Assembly (NCBI GenBank): GCA_905478995.1 | Contig: CAJQKT010000050.1 | Location: 1-44,248 of the forward strand | Origin: an uncultured Pseudomonadales bacterium | GTDB lineage: Bacteria; Pseudomonadota; Gammaproteobacteria; Pseudomonadales; UBA7434 | Direction of reading: 5' to 3' | DNA: 44,248 nucleotides | Shown: piece after piece, positions 35,104 through 44,209 of the stretch | How positions within the stretch are numbered: the first letter of the stretch is position 1 | How the letters are laid out: the number at the start of each line of letters is the position of its first letter | Made by a program: the position numbers and the translations under genes | The notes under the pieces: model-generated | Databases searched by the model: none | Seen by the model: the letters and a program-made list of their open reading frames with translations, nothing else | Told to the model about the DNA's origin: nothing

Positions 35104-36369
35104 GTGCCGAATTTACATTTTTCAAGAACGCTCGCCGCGCGGTACAGTTTGCCCTACCTCAATCGAGGTTTGACGGGCTTCTTAAGCTTTATTTCGCTAG
35201 CCGGTTTGGCGTTGGCGGTGTTTGCTCTTGTCTTAGTGATCAGTGTAATGAATGGCTTTGAGCGTGAATTGCAAAGCAGAATGCTGGCACTGCTGCCACA
35301 CGCCACGGTTGATCTGCCAGGCGGGCATCAGCAGTGGGGTAGTGTGCAGCAGGACCTTGCCAATCAGCCGGGCGTGGTCGCCAGTGCGCCCTATATAGAA
35401 GGCCAGGTGTTACTTACGGCCAATGGTAACTTAGCCAGTGTTGCATTGGTGGGTATTGATGTTGGGCAAGAAGCAGGTGTTTCTTCGCTGCCGGCCCATA
35501 TGCTAGCTGGCGATTTAAATCGCTTGGCAGACACGCGATATCAAATGGTATTGGGGCGTTATCTCGCTAGGCAGCTCGGCTTATCGATTGGGGATAAACT
35601 CAATATTATTTTGCCGCGTGTGCAAATCACTCCAATGGGGCCGGTTACGCGGCAGCGCCAGTTTACGGTAGCCGGTGTCTTTGAGGTGGGTGCGGAACTC
35701 GATCAAACATTGGCACTCACCGATTTATCTAGCGCCAATAAATTATTTGCAGGGGCTGCAACCGTAGATGGCCTGCGCTTGGCCGTCGACAACCAGTACG
35801 CTGCAGCTAGTATTACCGAGCTGGCCATTGCAGCATTGAGCGCCAAAGGATTATTGTCTGCCGACACCCCGTGGAGCGACTGGCGAGAAAAAAATGCCAC
35901 GCTGTATAGTGCAGTGGTCATGGAAAAGATTATGATTTTTGTGCTATTGATGGCTGTAGTTGCGGTCGCATCGTTTAATGTGATCTCTATTGTTCTTTTA
36001 ACGGTCACTGATAAAAAAACTGATATTGCCGTATTGCGAACCATGGGCGCCAGTGCACAGCAAATTATGCAGCTGTTTATGTTGCAGGGAGCGCTGATAG
36101 GCACGGCGGGCACGTTAGTGGGTGCCTTGCTTGGCATGGCCGTGGCGCCTAACATCGGTGCGATGCTTTTGTTTGTAGAAAAGCAAACGGGTTGGCAGCT
36201 GTTCGATCCTAGCGTCTATTTCATTCCTTATTTGCCTTCGCTACTGCGCTGGCAAGATGTGCTGTTGGTGGTGGTAGCGGGCATCTCTATTAGTCTGTTG
36301 GTTACATTATTTCCGGCTATGCGAGCAGCTAAAATCAACCCGGTTGTTGCGCTGGCTTCGGCGCATTAA
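35104..36369 (+). CDS. lolC: Lipoprotein-releasing system membrane protein LolC
   Basis: LolCDE extracts outer-membrane lipoproteins from the inner membrane and hands them to LolA. This 421-residue subunit has TM1 near the start (FISLAGLALAVFALVLVISV) followed by the family signature MNGFERELQSRML, a large periplasmic domain (about 60-280), then three C-terminal TM segments with the FtsX/MacB fold and VLRTMGASAQQIMQLF in the cytoplasmic coupling loop. GTG 35104 gives the family N-terminus; the frame is open to GTG 35014 in repeats. LolC rather than LolE is assigned because it is first in the C-D-E order. lolD follows after 46 bases. Confidence 0.88.
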   Translation: MPNLHFSRTLAARYSLPYLNRGLTGFLSFISLAGLALAVFALVLVISVMNGFERELQSRMLALLPHATVDLPGGHQQWGSVQQDLANQPGVVASAPYIEGQVLLTANGNLASVALVGIDVGQEAGVSSLPAHMLAGDLNRLADTRYQMVLGRYLARQLGLSIGDKLNIILPRVQITPMGPVTRQRQFTVAGVFEVGAELDQTLALTDLSSANKLFAGAATVDGLRLAVDNQYAAASITELAIAALSAKGLLSADTPWSDWREKNATLYSAVVMEKIMIFVLLMAVVAVASFNVISIVLLTVTDKKTDIAVLRTMGASAQQIMQLFMLQGALIGTAGTLVGALLGMAVAPNIGAMLLFVEKQTGWQLFDPSVYFIPYLPSLLRWQDVLLVVVAGISISLLVTLFPAMRAAKINPVVALASAH

Positions 36370-36415
36370 AGACATTTATCGATAAGCAAAAACACTCAAC
36401 GGAAAAATAAGCGAC

Positions 36416-37174
36416 GTGACTTTTACCCCAAGACAATCCGACCAGCCAGTTTTATGTTGCAGCAACCTTAGCAAATCGTACCGCCAGGGCAGTGAAAAAA
36501 TTGAGGTGCTCAAGGCCATCAATTTTGCCGTTTATCCTGGTCAAAGAGTCGCTATTGTGGGGGCCTCGGGCTCGGGTAAAAGCACGCTGTTGAGCTTGCT
36601 TGGTGGGCTAGATACGCCGAGCTCGGGTCGCATCGAACTGGCAGGCCTCGACCCTGCACAACTGGGCGACCCAGACCTGAGCCGTCTGCGTAACGCGGCG
36701 CTGGGTTTTGTCTATCAGTTTCATCACTTACTACCGGAATTTACTGCGCTAGAAAATGTGGCCATGCCGCTGATGATTGCTGGGCAGTCGCGCAAGGCCG
36801 CCATGCCCATTGCACAGGCTATGCTTGAACGCGTAGGGCTAGGGCATAGGGAGACACATTTACCATCAGAGCTATCAGGTGGCGAGCGTCAGCGAGTGGC
36901 AATTGGCCGAGCGCTTGTGAATTCGCCGGGTTGCGTGTTGATGGATGAGCCCACAGGTAATCTCGACCGTCAGGCTGCTGAAAATATTCAGCAGTTAATC
37001 GCTGAGCTTGCGCAAAATGGTAATACCGCTTTTGTTGTTGTCACGCATGACATGGGTGTGGCGAGCATGATGGACCATATAGTAGAGCTCCAAGATGGTG
37101 GCCTAGTTGTTAAAAGCCCTGCAGTAGAATTCGTTATGGATTCTGCTCAAGCCCACACTGATGAGCCAGGTTGA
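36416..37174 (+). CDS. lolD: Lipoprotein-releasing ATPase LolD
   Basis: LolD is the ABC ATPase that powers lipoprotein release. The 252-residue protein has Walker [10 protein letters not shown] (49-57), Q-loop [20 protein letters not shown] (the LolD-type motif that contacts LolC/E), signature LSGGERQR, Walker [13 protein letters not shown] and the H-loop VVTHD. The start is GTG 36416, with GGAAAAA upstream at long spacing. About 20 residues follow the usual C-terminus. The stop is followed by lolE, whose ATG lies 8 bases on. Confidence 0.95.
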   Translation: MTFTPRQSDQPVLCCSNLSKSYRQGSEKIEVLKAINFAVYPGQRVAIVGASGSGKSTLLSLLGGLDTPSSGRIELAGLDPAQLGDPDLSRLRNAALGFVYQFHHLLPEFTALENVAMPLMIAGQSRKAAMPIAQAMLERVGLGHRETHLPSELSGGERQRVAIGRALVNSPGCVLMDEPTGNLDRQAAENIQQLIAELAQNGNTAFVVVTHDMGVASMMDHIVELQDGGLVVKSPAVEFVMDSAQAHTDEPG

Positions 37175-37182
37175 AACTATTT

Positions 37183-38502
37183 ATGACCTCTCGTTCTCTC
37201 AACTCTTTGCGTAAAAAGATGCAATCTATGCGGCTTAACCAGCGCCTGGCTTGGCGTTTTTTTGGCGGCGGGCGGCAAGATGCATTGGTTTCAATGATCT
37301 CCACCATCTCTATCGTTGGCATGATGGTTGCGGTGTCGGTTCTAGTTTTGGTGCTCTCTGTCATGAATGGCTTTGAGCAGGAGTTTCGTGATCGTATTCT
37401 CGGGATGGTCCCACATGCGCGCGTTTGGTTTGAGCAGCCACAGCTCGAGGCTGACAACCTACTCGAACAGTTGGAGCAAGAGCCTGGTGTTATCAGTGTC
37501 TTACCTTTCAGTGATTTTAAGGCTTTGGCTACCGTCGGTACGCAGGCGCAACCGATTCTTGTACAAGGAACCGACTTTAAGCGATTTAAAAAAATAGGCC
37601 ATGATTATTTGGTGGCAGCGGTAGCGGATGCTAAGCGAGAGGAATTAGGCCCTGGCGATATGATTATGGGTGCGGCATTGGCCAAGAAGTTGGGTGTAGG
37701 TTATGGCGCAAACATTCGCTTGATGGTCGTTCAAGCTCAGGCGTCAACCACCGATCAGTATGCTCTGCACAGTGTTAAGCGACAGCGCTCTCAAACATCA
37801 ATTCATTCTTTGAGGGTGGCGGGGTTATTGCGCACCGGCACCGAGTTAGACCAGTCTATTGCGTTAATTAGTCTTAGTGAGGCCGCCCGTATACAGGGCA
37901 CGAACAACACTGTTCAAGGGGTGCAGCTACAATTTTCCGATGTTTTTGCTGCGCGCAGTGAGGCTAGGCGTGTTGCGCAAGAATATGGCCTAATGGGGCG
38001 CTTAAGTGATTGGACCCGAGAGTATGGCAACTTGTATACCGCTATTCAGTTGTCGCGCCAGCTAGTCGTTTTGCTTTTAACATCGATCATAGCGGTTGCA
38101 GTGTTCAACGTTTTTATTACGCTGGGAATGGTCGTGAGGCACAAGCGTCCTGAAATTGCTATCTTGCGTTCTATGGGTGTGTCGCAGCGGCATATTTTGC
38201 AGGTCTTTGTTTGGCAGGGTTTGCTGATATCGGTGTTGGGGTGTTGTTTGGGTCTTGCATTGGGTTGCACGCTAGCTTGGCTGGCTCCGGGTGTTGTCGA
38301 TTTACTACAACAATCCTTGGGGCATGAATTCCTTTCAACTGACATCTACCCGATTAATTATTTACCTTCGCAGATTCTTATTAGCGACTTACTGTTAATT
38401 AGTGGCACGGCGTTGTCGATGAGTCTGCTAGGTACCTTAATCCCTGCCTGGCGCGCGGCGCAGTTAAAGCCGGCGAGCGTGTTAAACGGTCAGGAGCGCT
38501 AG
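37183..38502 (+). CDS. lolE: Lipoprotein-releasing system membrane protein LolE
   Basis: This is the second membrane subunit of LolCDE. The 439 residues mirror lolC: NQRLAWRFF, TM1 with VAVSVLVLVLSVMNGFEQEF, periplasmic domain (about 65-290), three C-terminal TMs and ILRSMGVSQRHILQVF. It is clearly diverged from the first paralogue, so the organism has the two-subunit LolC/LolE form rather than a single LolF. ATG 37183 is used; TTG 37171 overlaps the lolD stop and gives four more residues. Confidence 0.88.
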   Translation: MTSRSLNSLRKKMQSMRLNQRLAWRFFGGGRQDALVSMISTISIVGMMVAVSVLVLVLSVMNGFEQEFRDRILGMVPHARVWFEQPQLEADNLLEQLEQEPGVISVLPFSDFKALATVGTQAQPILVQGTDFKRFKKIGHDYLVAAVADAKREELGPGDMIMGAALAKKLGVGYGANIRLMVVQAQASTTDQYALHSVKRQRSQTSIHSLRVAGLLRTGTELDQSIALISLSEAARIQGTNNTVQGVQLQFSDVFAARSEARRVAQEYGLMGRLSDWTREYGNLYTAIQLSRQLVVLLLTSIIAVAVFNVFITLGMVVRHKRPEIAILRSMGVSQRHILQVFVWQGLLISVLGCCLGLALGCTLAWLAPGVVDLLQQSLGHEFLSTDIYPINYLPSQILISDLLLISGTALSMSLLGTLIPAWRAAQLKPASVLNGQER

Positions 38503-38610
38503 GAGGCACTTTGTGGCATGTCCTGATCGCGGCTCAAACTATTTGCACCATGAGGGCTCCTTTCATTACACTGACTGCCAGTGCAAAGGTCGCTTCGGCA
38601 GATGTGAAAC

Positions 38611-38639
38611 TTGGCGTGTGAAAGATTATTGTATATAAA
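38611..38639 (+). promoter_or_regulatory. Candidate sigma-70 promoter for comEC
   Basis: TTGGCG (38611-38616), 17-base spacer, TATAAA (38634-38639): 4/6 and 5/6 consensus matches. It sits in an A/T-rich tract 40 bases ahead of the comEC ATG, which is unusual in this window. It suggests comEC has its own promoter rather than relying on the lol transcript. Confidence 0.45.
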
Positions 38640-38678
38640 ATAGATAGTTATAAATAATACATAAAGTAGATTATCAGT

Positions 38679-41468
38679 ATGGCATGGATGCTATTTTTCG
38701 CCCTCGGCGTGGTCACGCTGTGGTTTATCCCCAAGCTCATTATTAGCGGCAGCGCTCTGGCTCCTGTTTTTGGTGGCTCTATTGTGTTGGCAGATGTGTT
38801 TCTACTGTTCTTGCTGGGTACGGTGGGATGTCTGCTGCTTGCTGTCAAATGCTCAACTTATTTGAAATGTGCTAGCGCTTATCTAACGCAATTATTGAGT
38901 GGTTCGCAGCGGGTGCGGCGCTTAATTGCCTTGTTAGTGGTGTTTATGATCGGATGTTTGTATGCACAATGGCGTGCAGCACTTCAGTTGACATACCAAC
39001 TACCCGAATCGTTAGACAAAAAAGATATAGTGCTTGAGGGTCGAATTCAAGGCTTGGTCCGACATCAAGAGCGGATTAATTATGACGGTACGATCGGTTC
39101 CAAGGTCAGCTTTTATTTCAAGGTCGATTTTATAGAGCCGTTTAAAAATGAACAGTCTACTCATGCGCAGGCCAGAGCGCTAAGCGCGGTATCGGTGCGC
39201 AACCTGCGTCTGAGTAGCTATGACCCCGAGCCGGTTTTCTTGTCTGACCAGCGTTGGCGATTCACCGTTCGTTTGCGAAGCCCTCGAGGTTTTGCCAATC
39301 CTGGCAGTTTTGACTCGGTTCGTTATATGCTCAGTCAGCATGTCGACGCGCAGGGGTATATTCGCGCGGCGAAACGTATTGACTCAATTGAGCCGCTACC
39401 TTTCTCTAATCTGCGGCAGCTTCGGGAAGAGCGGCACTCGCTGTTGCAACCCATTTTTGCGCAGCTCCAATATTCTGGCGTGCACAACGCCTTGCTACTG
39501 GGCGATAAATCAGGATTGACGCAACGCATTAAGAGTCTTTTGCAGCAGTCTGGCACCGTACATTTAATGGCTATATCTGGCCTTCATATAGGCATTGCAG
39601 CGGGTCTTGGCATACTGCTGGGGCGAGCGGTGCTTTATTGGTTTCCGATGTTGATGTTGCATATGCCTAGGCCGGTGTTTCTGGCTATGTGCAGCTTTCC
39701 ATTGGCTTTTTTTTACGCGCTGTTGGCGGGCTTGTCTATCCCAACGCAGCGCGCCCTAGTAATGGTTGCCAGTATTTGTCTAACGACAGCTCTGAGGCGC
39801 AACGTTCACTATGTCAATCATTTGCTCGTTGCGCTAACAGCATTGCTTGTTTATGACCCGCTGGCTGTCCTTAGTAGTGGTTTATGGTTGTCTTTCGCTG
39901 CAGTGGGGTTGTTATTGTATAGCATGGCACCGCAAAACCAAGGTGCGCGCCTACCCGCAGCGAGTCGTTCGGCGGTTGACGAAGGCGCTGGCGTGTTGGT
40001 TAGGCGATCACTAGTGAAGCCATCGCTTTTGCAAGGTACGCAACAAAAGTTGCAAGCAGCCTTACGCGCTCAGCTAACCATCTTTATTGGCATGCCGGTA
40101 GTGCTATTGGCGTTTGGCCTGCCAATGCCATTGGTGGCACCGCTGGCGAATATGCTGGTGGTGCCCCTAGTCAGTCTGTTTGTTGTGCCGTTAGGGCTGC
40201 TGGCTTTACTGGTGTCTTATGTCAGCCTTGATGCTACAGCCATACTCTTGCAGTTAGCAGATAGATTTTTAGCTGCAGCAATGTGGTTATTGCAGTGGCT
40301 GGTTGGCGCGAGCCCGTCAAAAGCAAACCTCGTCAGCTCGCTTACGTTAATGCAAGCGGTAGCGGCATGTTGTGCTGTTATTGTTTTGATAGGGCGCTGG
40401 CATACACCCTTTTATCGGTTGGCAGCTCTAGTATGGTTACTATTATTCAATCCTTTTACCGATTCGGTAAAACCGTGGCAAGCCGAGCTCAATCAGGGTG
40501 ACTTTGTATTAACTCAATTGGACGTTGGACAGGGCAGTGCGGTACTGATTAGTACACGCCATCATCACTGGCTGTATGACACCGGTGGTCAATTTGGGCA
40601 AAACAGTGACGCGGCAAGGGTGGTTGTTTTGCCTGCGCTGCGCAAACTGGGTGTGAATAAACTCGATGGCGTGATTGTTAGTCACGGCGACAAAGATCAT
40701 GCCGGCGGCGTGCTATCGATGCATCGTGGCTTGCCGATCGAGCGATGGTGGCTGGGTGGCAAGGCAAAAGCCTGGCAATCTTTACTGGCGCCGAAGCAGC
40801 CGTCGGTGCAGCCTCTATTACAAAAACAGTTTGCAAGTAATCAGCGCGTAAAGGCGAGTGATTGTTTGAGCGGCAGCGGTTGGACTATTGACGGCGTGGC
40901 GTTTGAGTTTCTGCACCCGCCAGTATCTCAGGCCCTCTCGGTGAGCGAAAACGATCAGTCATGTGTATTGATGATCCGGTCGCAGCGCTCTGTTATTGAG
41001 GAGGGTATTGGGGACGGCTTTGAGGAAGGTGTGGTGAAAAATGTTGCTCAAGGCGAGGGTCGCGGAACTAGTCACGGAACGGCGCTACTCACGGGCGATA
41101 TTGGTCGGCGCATTGAGCAGCAGTTGCTTAGGCTGTATGACGACGATCTTTCAGCCGACATTTTAATGGTGCCGCACCATGGCAGCAAAAGTTCATCTAG
41201 CATAGCGTTTTTGGCAAAGGTGGCGCCTGTCTACGCACTGGTTTCTAGTGGCTTTAATAACCACTATAACCATCCGCATCCCGACGTGGTTAGGCGTTAC
41301 CTTGCCCAGAATATTGAGCTGTTGCGCAGTGACCAGCTAGGGGCAATCCAGCTGAAATTTATCAACCAACAATGGCAGCGACCGCGTTGTGCTCGTTATT
41401 TGAGCCGGCATTTCTGGCAAGGGTGGAATAACAGGGGCCAGTGCGGTGGCAATATGGGTGGTCCTTGA
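38679..41468 (+). CDS. comEC: ComEC/Rec2 DNA uptake channel protein
   Basis: ComEC is the inner-membrane channel that brings single-stranded DNA into naturally competent cells. The 929-residue protein contains N-terminal TMs and an OB-like DUF4131 domain, the Competence domain with QSGTVHLMAISGLHIGIAAG (about 290-309) and multiple TMs, and a C-terminal metallo-beta-lactamase-like domain with LDVGQGSAVLI (about 613), VSHGDKDHAGGV (about 667) and PHHGSKSS (about 831). It is longer than many (about 750-800), with hydrophilic inserts near 420-460 and 770-800. The N-terminal ATG at 38679 is followed by the first TM directly. Position between lolE and exbB matches comA in Pseudomonas. Confidence 0.93.
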   Translation: MAWMLFFALGVVTLWFIPKLIISGSALAPVFGGSIVLADVFLLFLLGTVGCLLLAVKCSTYLKCASAYLTQLLSGSQRVRRLIALLVVFMIGCLYAQWRAALQLTYQLPESLDKKDIVLEGRIQGLVRHQERINYDGTIGSKVSFYFKVDFIEPFKNEQSTHAQARALSAVSVRNLRLSSYDPEPVFLSDQRWRFTVRLRSPRGFANPGSFDSVRYMLSQHVDAQGYIRAAKRIDSIEPLPFSNLRQLREERHSLLQPIFAQLQYSGVHNALLLGDKSGLTQRIKSLLQQSGTVHLMAISGLHIGIAAGLGILLGRAVLYWFPMLMLHMPRPVFLAMCSFPLAFFYALLAGLSIPTQRALVMVASICLTTALRRNVHYVNHLLVALTALLVYDPLAVLSSGLWLSFAAVGLLLYSMAPQNQGARLPAASRSAVDEGAGVLVRRSLVKPSLLQGTQQKLQAALRAQLTIFIGMPVVLLAFGLPMPLVAPLANMLVVPLVSLFVVPLGLLALLVSYVSLDATAILLQLADRFLAAAMWLLQWLVGASPSKANLVSSLTLMQAVAACCAVIVLIGRWHTPFYRLAALVWLLLFNPFTDSVKPWQAELNQGDFVLTQLDVGQGSAVLISTRHHHWLYDTGGQFGQNSDAARVVVLPALRKLGVNKLDGVIVSHGDKDHAGGVLSMHRGLPIERWWLGGKAKAWQSLLAPKQPSVQPLLQKQFASNQRVKASDCLSGSGWTIDGVAFEFLHPPVSQALSVSENDQSCVLMIRSQRSVIEEGIGDGFEEGVVKNVAQGEGRGTSHGTALLTGDIGRRIEQQLLRLYDDDLSADILMVPHHGSKSSSSIAFLAKVAPVYALVSSGFNNHYNHPHPDVVRRYLAQNIELLRSDQLGAIQLKFINQQWQRPRCARYLSRHFWQGWNNRGQCGGNMGGP

Positions 41469-41642
41469 GGTTACAACGCGATCCATTTGCAGCGAGTTTT
41501 TCGCCTGGATTGTGTAAGAAGCCACTGTCGAAACGGCTGCTATTGCGGTAAGGTTTCAACACAATTAACCGGGTAAAAGACGCATTAGTTGCGAATGTCC
41601 AACTAGCGTGTTGCAGCGTTGTCACCGGTATAAATCGACAGT

Positions 41643-41659
41643 GAGGAATGGATAGCGTG
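41643..41659 (+). promoter_or_regulatory. Ribosome binding site deciding the exbB start
   Basis: GAGGA (41643-41647) abuts ATG 41648 with no spacing but lies 9 bases ahead of GTG 41657. The GTG therefore fits as the real start, and the protein then begins (M)LEFVKAGGW, aligning with pseudomonad homologues that begin M-x-E-L-V-K-A-G-G-W. Confidence 0.6.
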
Positions 41660-42292
41660 TTAGAGTTTGTAAAGGCAGGCGGATGGCTAATGATACCGAT
41701 ATTATCATTTTCGGTGATTGCGGTAGCGATATGCTTGGAGCGCCTTTGGGCCCTGAATAACCAGCGGCTAGTTCCCCAAGATTTATTGGCCGATGTTTGG
41801 AAGAAGCTTCAAGCCGGCCAGTTAAACAATGAAGCTATTACCCAATTGCGGCTCGAGTCGGCCTTGGGTTTGATTTTAGCAGCCGGTTTAAACAACGCGA
41901 ATGCCGGCCGTGAAATCATGAAAGAGAGCATTGGCGAGGCCGCCAGCTATGTGATTCATGATATGGAGCGCTACCTCAACACACTGGGTACGATAGCCGC
42001 GGTGTCACCCCTTGTGGGCCTATTGGGTACGGTTATCGGCATGATCACGGTTTTTTCCGAACTTATGCTCCACGGCACCGGTGATGTGTCTATTCTTGCC
42101 GGCGGCATTTCACAAGCCCTCATTACAACAGCCTCGGGTATCACTGTCGCTATTCCAGCGTTAATTATGCATCGCTACTTTCAACGAAAAATCGATACGG
42201 TGGTGGTTACTATGGAGCAAGAGGCTATTAAATTAGTCGATGCGCTTTATAGTCAGCGAGATGTTCGTGTGACCAGTGACCCAGCGCCTTAG
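41657..42292 (+). CDS. exbB: MotA/TolQ/ExbB proton channel family protein
   Basis: An inner-membrane proton-channel subunit of the ExbB/TolQ family (211 residues). It has three TM segments (about 9-27, 105-130, 145-170) and the family core EAASYVIHDMERYLNTLGTI, VSPLVGLLGTVIGMITVF. It pairs with the ExbD-like gene 41 bases downstream. No tonB is present in the window. The pair lies between comEC and lpxK as in Pseudomonas, at the place where E. coli has msbA. The energised partner is unknown; TonB, or lipid or envelope transport, are possibilities. Confidence 0.88.
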   Translation: MLEFVKAGGWLMIPILSFSVIAVAICLERLWALNNQRLVPQDLLADVWKKLQAGQLNNEAITQLRLESALGLILAAGLNNANAGREIMKESIGEAASYVIHDMERYLNTLGTIAAVSPLVGLLGTVIGMITVFSELMLHGTGDVSILAGGISQALITTASGITVAIPALIMHRYFQRKIDTVVVTMEQEAIKLVDALYSQRDVRVTSDPAP

Positions 42293-42333
42293 TAGCAAAA
42301 GTAGGCACTCAAGACCAACGCCGCATATGCGCA

Positions 42334-42780
42334 ATGAAATTAAACGGGCAAATGGCTTTGCAATTTAAACGTCAAAAAAAAGCTGAGATCGATATTAACT
42401 TAACACCCTTAATTGATGTGGTGTTTCTGCTGCTCATATTTTTTATGGTGTCAACGAGCTTTATTAAGGAGTCGCACCTGACGCTTAATTTGCCGCAGGC
42501 CATTAATGGTTTGAGCAGCGATGCCCAGCGTGGTGGTTTGGAAGTGATTGTTGATCAAAACGGGGCGTATCATATCAATGACAAGTCGTTAGTTGATACC
42601 CGCTCAGCTACGCTGCGCAGTGCCCTAAAAAACCTGTCGCAAGAAGATTACAGCCGCCCGCTGACGATAACAGCTGATGCTGCAGCCCCTTACCAGTCCA
42701 TTGTTCGTGTCATTGATGTCGGCGGTCAGTTGGGTTTTGCGCAGATTGACATCACCACCCAAGATGATGACTCCGAGTAG
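42334..42780 (+). CDS. exbD: ExbD/TolR family protein
   Basis: The partner of ExbB. The 148 residues include a single TM with the proton-carrying aspartate (D28 in INLTPLIDVVFLLLIFFMV) and a periplasmic ExbD/TolR domain (about 50-140) ending VIDVGGQLGFAQIDITT. Two starts are possible, ATG 42334 and ATG 42352; neither has a clear ribosome site, and homologues of this type often begin near the second. lpxK follows after 20 bases. Confidence 0.9.
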   Translation: MKLNGQMALQFKRQKKAEIDINLTPLIDVVFLLLIFFMVSTSFIKESHLTLNLPQAINGLSSDAQRGGLEVIVDQNGAYHINDKSLVDTRSATLRSALKNLSQEDYSRPLTITADAAAPYQSIVRVIDVGGQLGFAQIDITTQDDDSE

Positions 42781-42800
42781 GTCACAAAAAGGTGGAGTCG

Positions 42801-44201
42801 ATGCCTAGAAAAACAGTCATTAATGCGCCTCATGCGAGCAAGGCTGTGACACCTCAAGAGCACATTGCCACCCATAGTTGGTCGGCTAGGCTGGAAAGCA
42901 TTTTGCTCCAACATTGGTATCCCATTACGCCTCAGCTGACTGGCCTAATGCGCTTGCTACTCCCGTTGAGCCTTCTTTTTGGCCAAGTAACCCATCGCCG
43001 CCGGCGGCGTCTGCGCACGTTATTAAATTTTGATCCAAGCCGCTCAATTAATGCGTTAGTTGTGGTGGTAGGCAATATCACTACCGGTGGTACGGGCAAA
43101 ACGCCGCTACTGATACATCTAGCGATGCAATTGCGCGCCAAAGGTTTGCGGGTGGCCGTTTTAAGTAAGGGCTATGGGAGTCAGCACTTGCGGGATGAGG
43201 GCAAGCCTCGGCGGGTTACTGCTGGCGATGACCCTGGCGAAGTAGGTGATGAGCCGCTGCTGATTGCTCGGGCGTTGGCGGGTAACGGCCTCGGTGATGC
43301 GCCAGCAGGCGTGACGCCTTCAGAGCTCGCTGCCATCCCGGTTGTTGTCAGTAAAAATCGCTGCGAAGGTCTCGACTTTTTGTTGGCGGGTAATCCTCCT
43401 GTTAAAGAAAACCCGAGCCTAAACCAGAAGCTCGCAAATAATGGGGTGAATGCGATCGATGTAGTGCTGTGTGATGATGGCTTGCAACATTATCAGCTGC
43501 CTCGGGATATTGAGTATGTGGTGGTCGATGGTAAGCGTGGCTTTGGTAATGAATGCTTGTTACCAGCCGGGCCTTTACGTGAGCCTGTCTCGCGGCTAGC
43601 ATCGGTTCATCAAGTGGTGGTGAATGGCTCAAGTGAAGACCTGCTTGCACTGAATTTAAATGTTCGATGTGATAGCGCCAATCTCACGCAGAAAGATTCA
43701 CTTAGGCTGAGTCGGGCGCCGGCAACGATGCAGGTTTTACCGGTTGGCGCTACCCGCCTAGTGCCTGCGAGTAGCGCATTGGCGGCGCTCGATGTTACGG
43801 GCGTTGATTTAACGCAGGTGCTAAGCACCGTTAAGCAAGTGGTGGCCGTCACGGGTACAGGTAACCCGCAGCGATTTTTTTCCGGTATTGAGCCGTTCAT
43901 AAGCAGCAATAGCAGCCTGCACACCATCGCTTTTCCCGACCACCATCCGTTTACGCTGGAAGATTTTTTAGATTTGGTCAAGCAATTAAACTTGAGCGCT
44001 GAAACCGCGCAAAGTGTTTTTTTAGTGACCGAAAAAGATGCGGTAAAATGCCGAGCCTTCGCTGCCGAATTGCCAATAGCCATTTATTCAGTCGGTATTC
44101 AGGTGCATCTACCTGAGTCGGCGCTTGCGCCTATTTTACTTGGCATCGATCAACTGCAACAATGGCGTGACCCTATGGGTTCATCGTCAGCTGTCAATTG
44201 A
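42801..44201 (+). CDS. lpxK: Tetraacyldisaccharide 4'-kinase LpxK
   Basis: LpxK phosphorylates lipid A disaccharide to lipid IVA, an essential late step of lipid A synthesis at the inner membrane. The product has the N-terminal membrane helix (LLLPLSLLFGQV), P-loop GNITTGGTGKTP (about 91-102), SKGYG, GDEPLLIAR, DDGLQHYQLPRDIE, GFGNECLLPAGPLREP, FFSGIEPF, DHHPFT and TEKDAVKC. At 466 residues it is well above the about 330 of most LpxK proteins: it has about 50 extra N-terminal residues, a 15-20-residue insertion (LAGNPPVKENPSLNQKLANN) and a longer central part. ATG 42801 is preceded by AAGGTGGAG. Confidence 0.93.
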   Translation: MPRKTVINAPHASKAVTPQEHIATHSWSARLESILLQHWYPITPQLTGLMRLLLPLSLLFGQVTHRRRRRLRTLLNFDPSRSINALVVVVGNITTGGTGKTPLLIHLAMQLRAKGLRVAVLSKGYGSQHLRDEGKPRRVTAGDDPGEVGDEPLLIARALAGNGLGDAPAGVTPSELAAIPVVVSKNRCEGLDFLLAGNPPVKENPSLNQKLANNGVNAIDVVLCDDGLQHYQLPRDIEYVVVDGKRGFGNECLLPAGPLREPVSRLASVHQVVVNGSSEDLLALNLNVRCDSANLTQKDSLRLSRAPATMQVLPVGATRLVPASSALAALDVTGVDLTQVLSTVKQVVAVTGTGNPQRFFSGIEPFISSNSSLHTIAFPDHHPFTLEDFLDLVKQLNLSAETAQSVFLVTEKDAVKCRAFAAELPIAIYSVGIQVHLPESALAPILLGIDQLQQWRDPMGSSSAVN

Positions 44202-44209
44202 TCAGGCTG

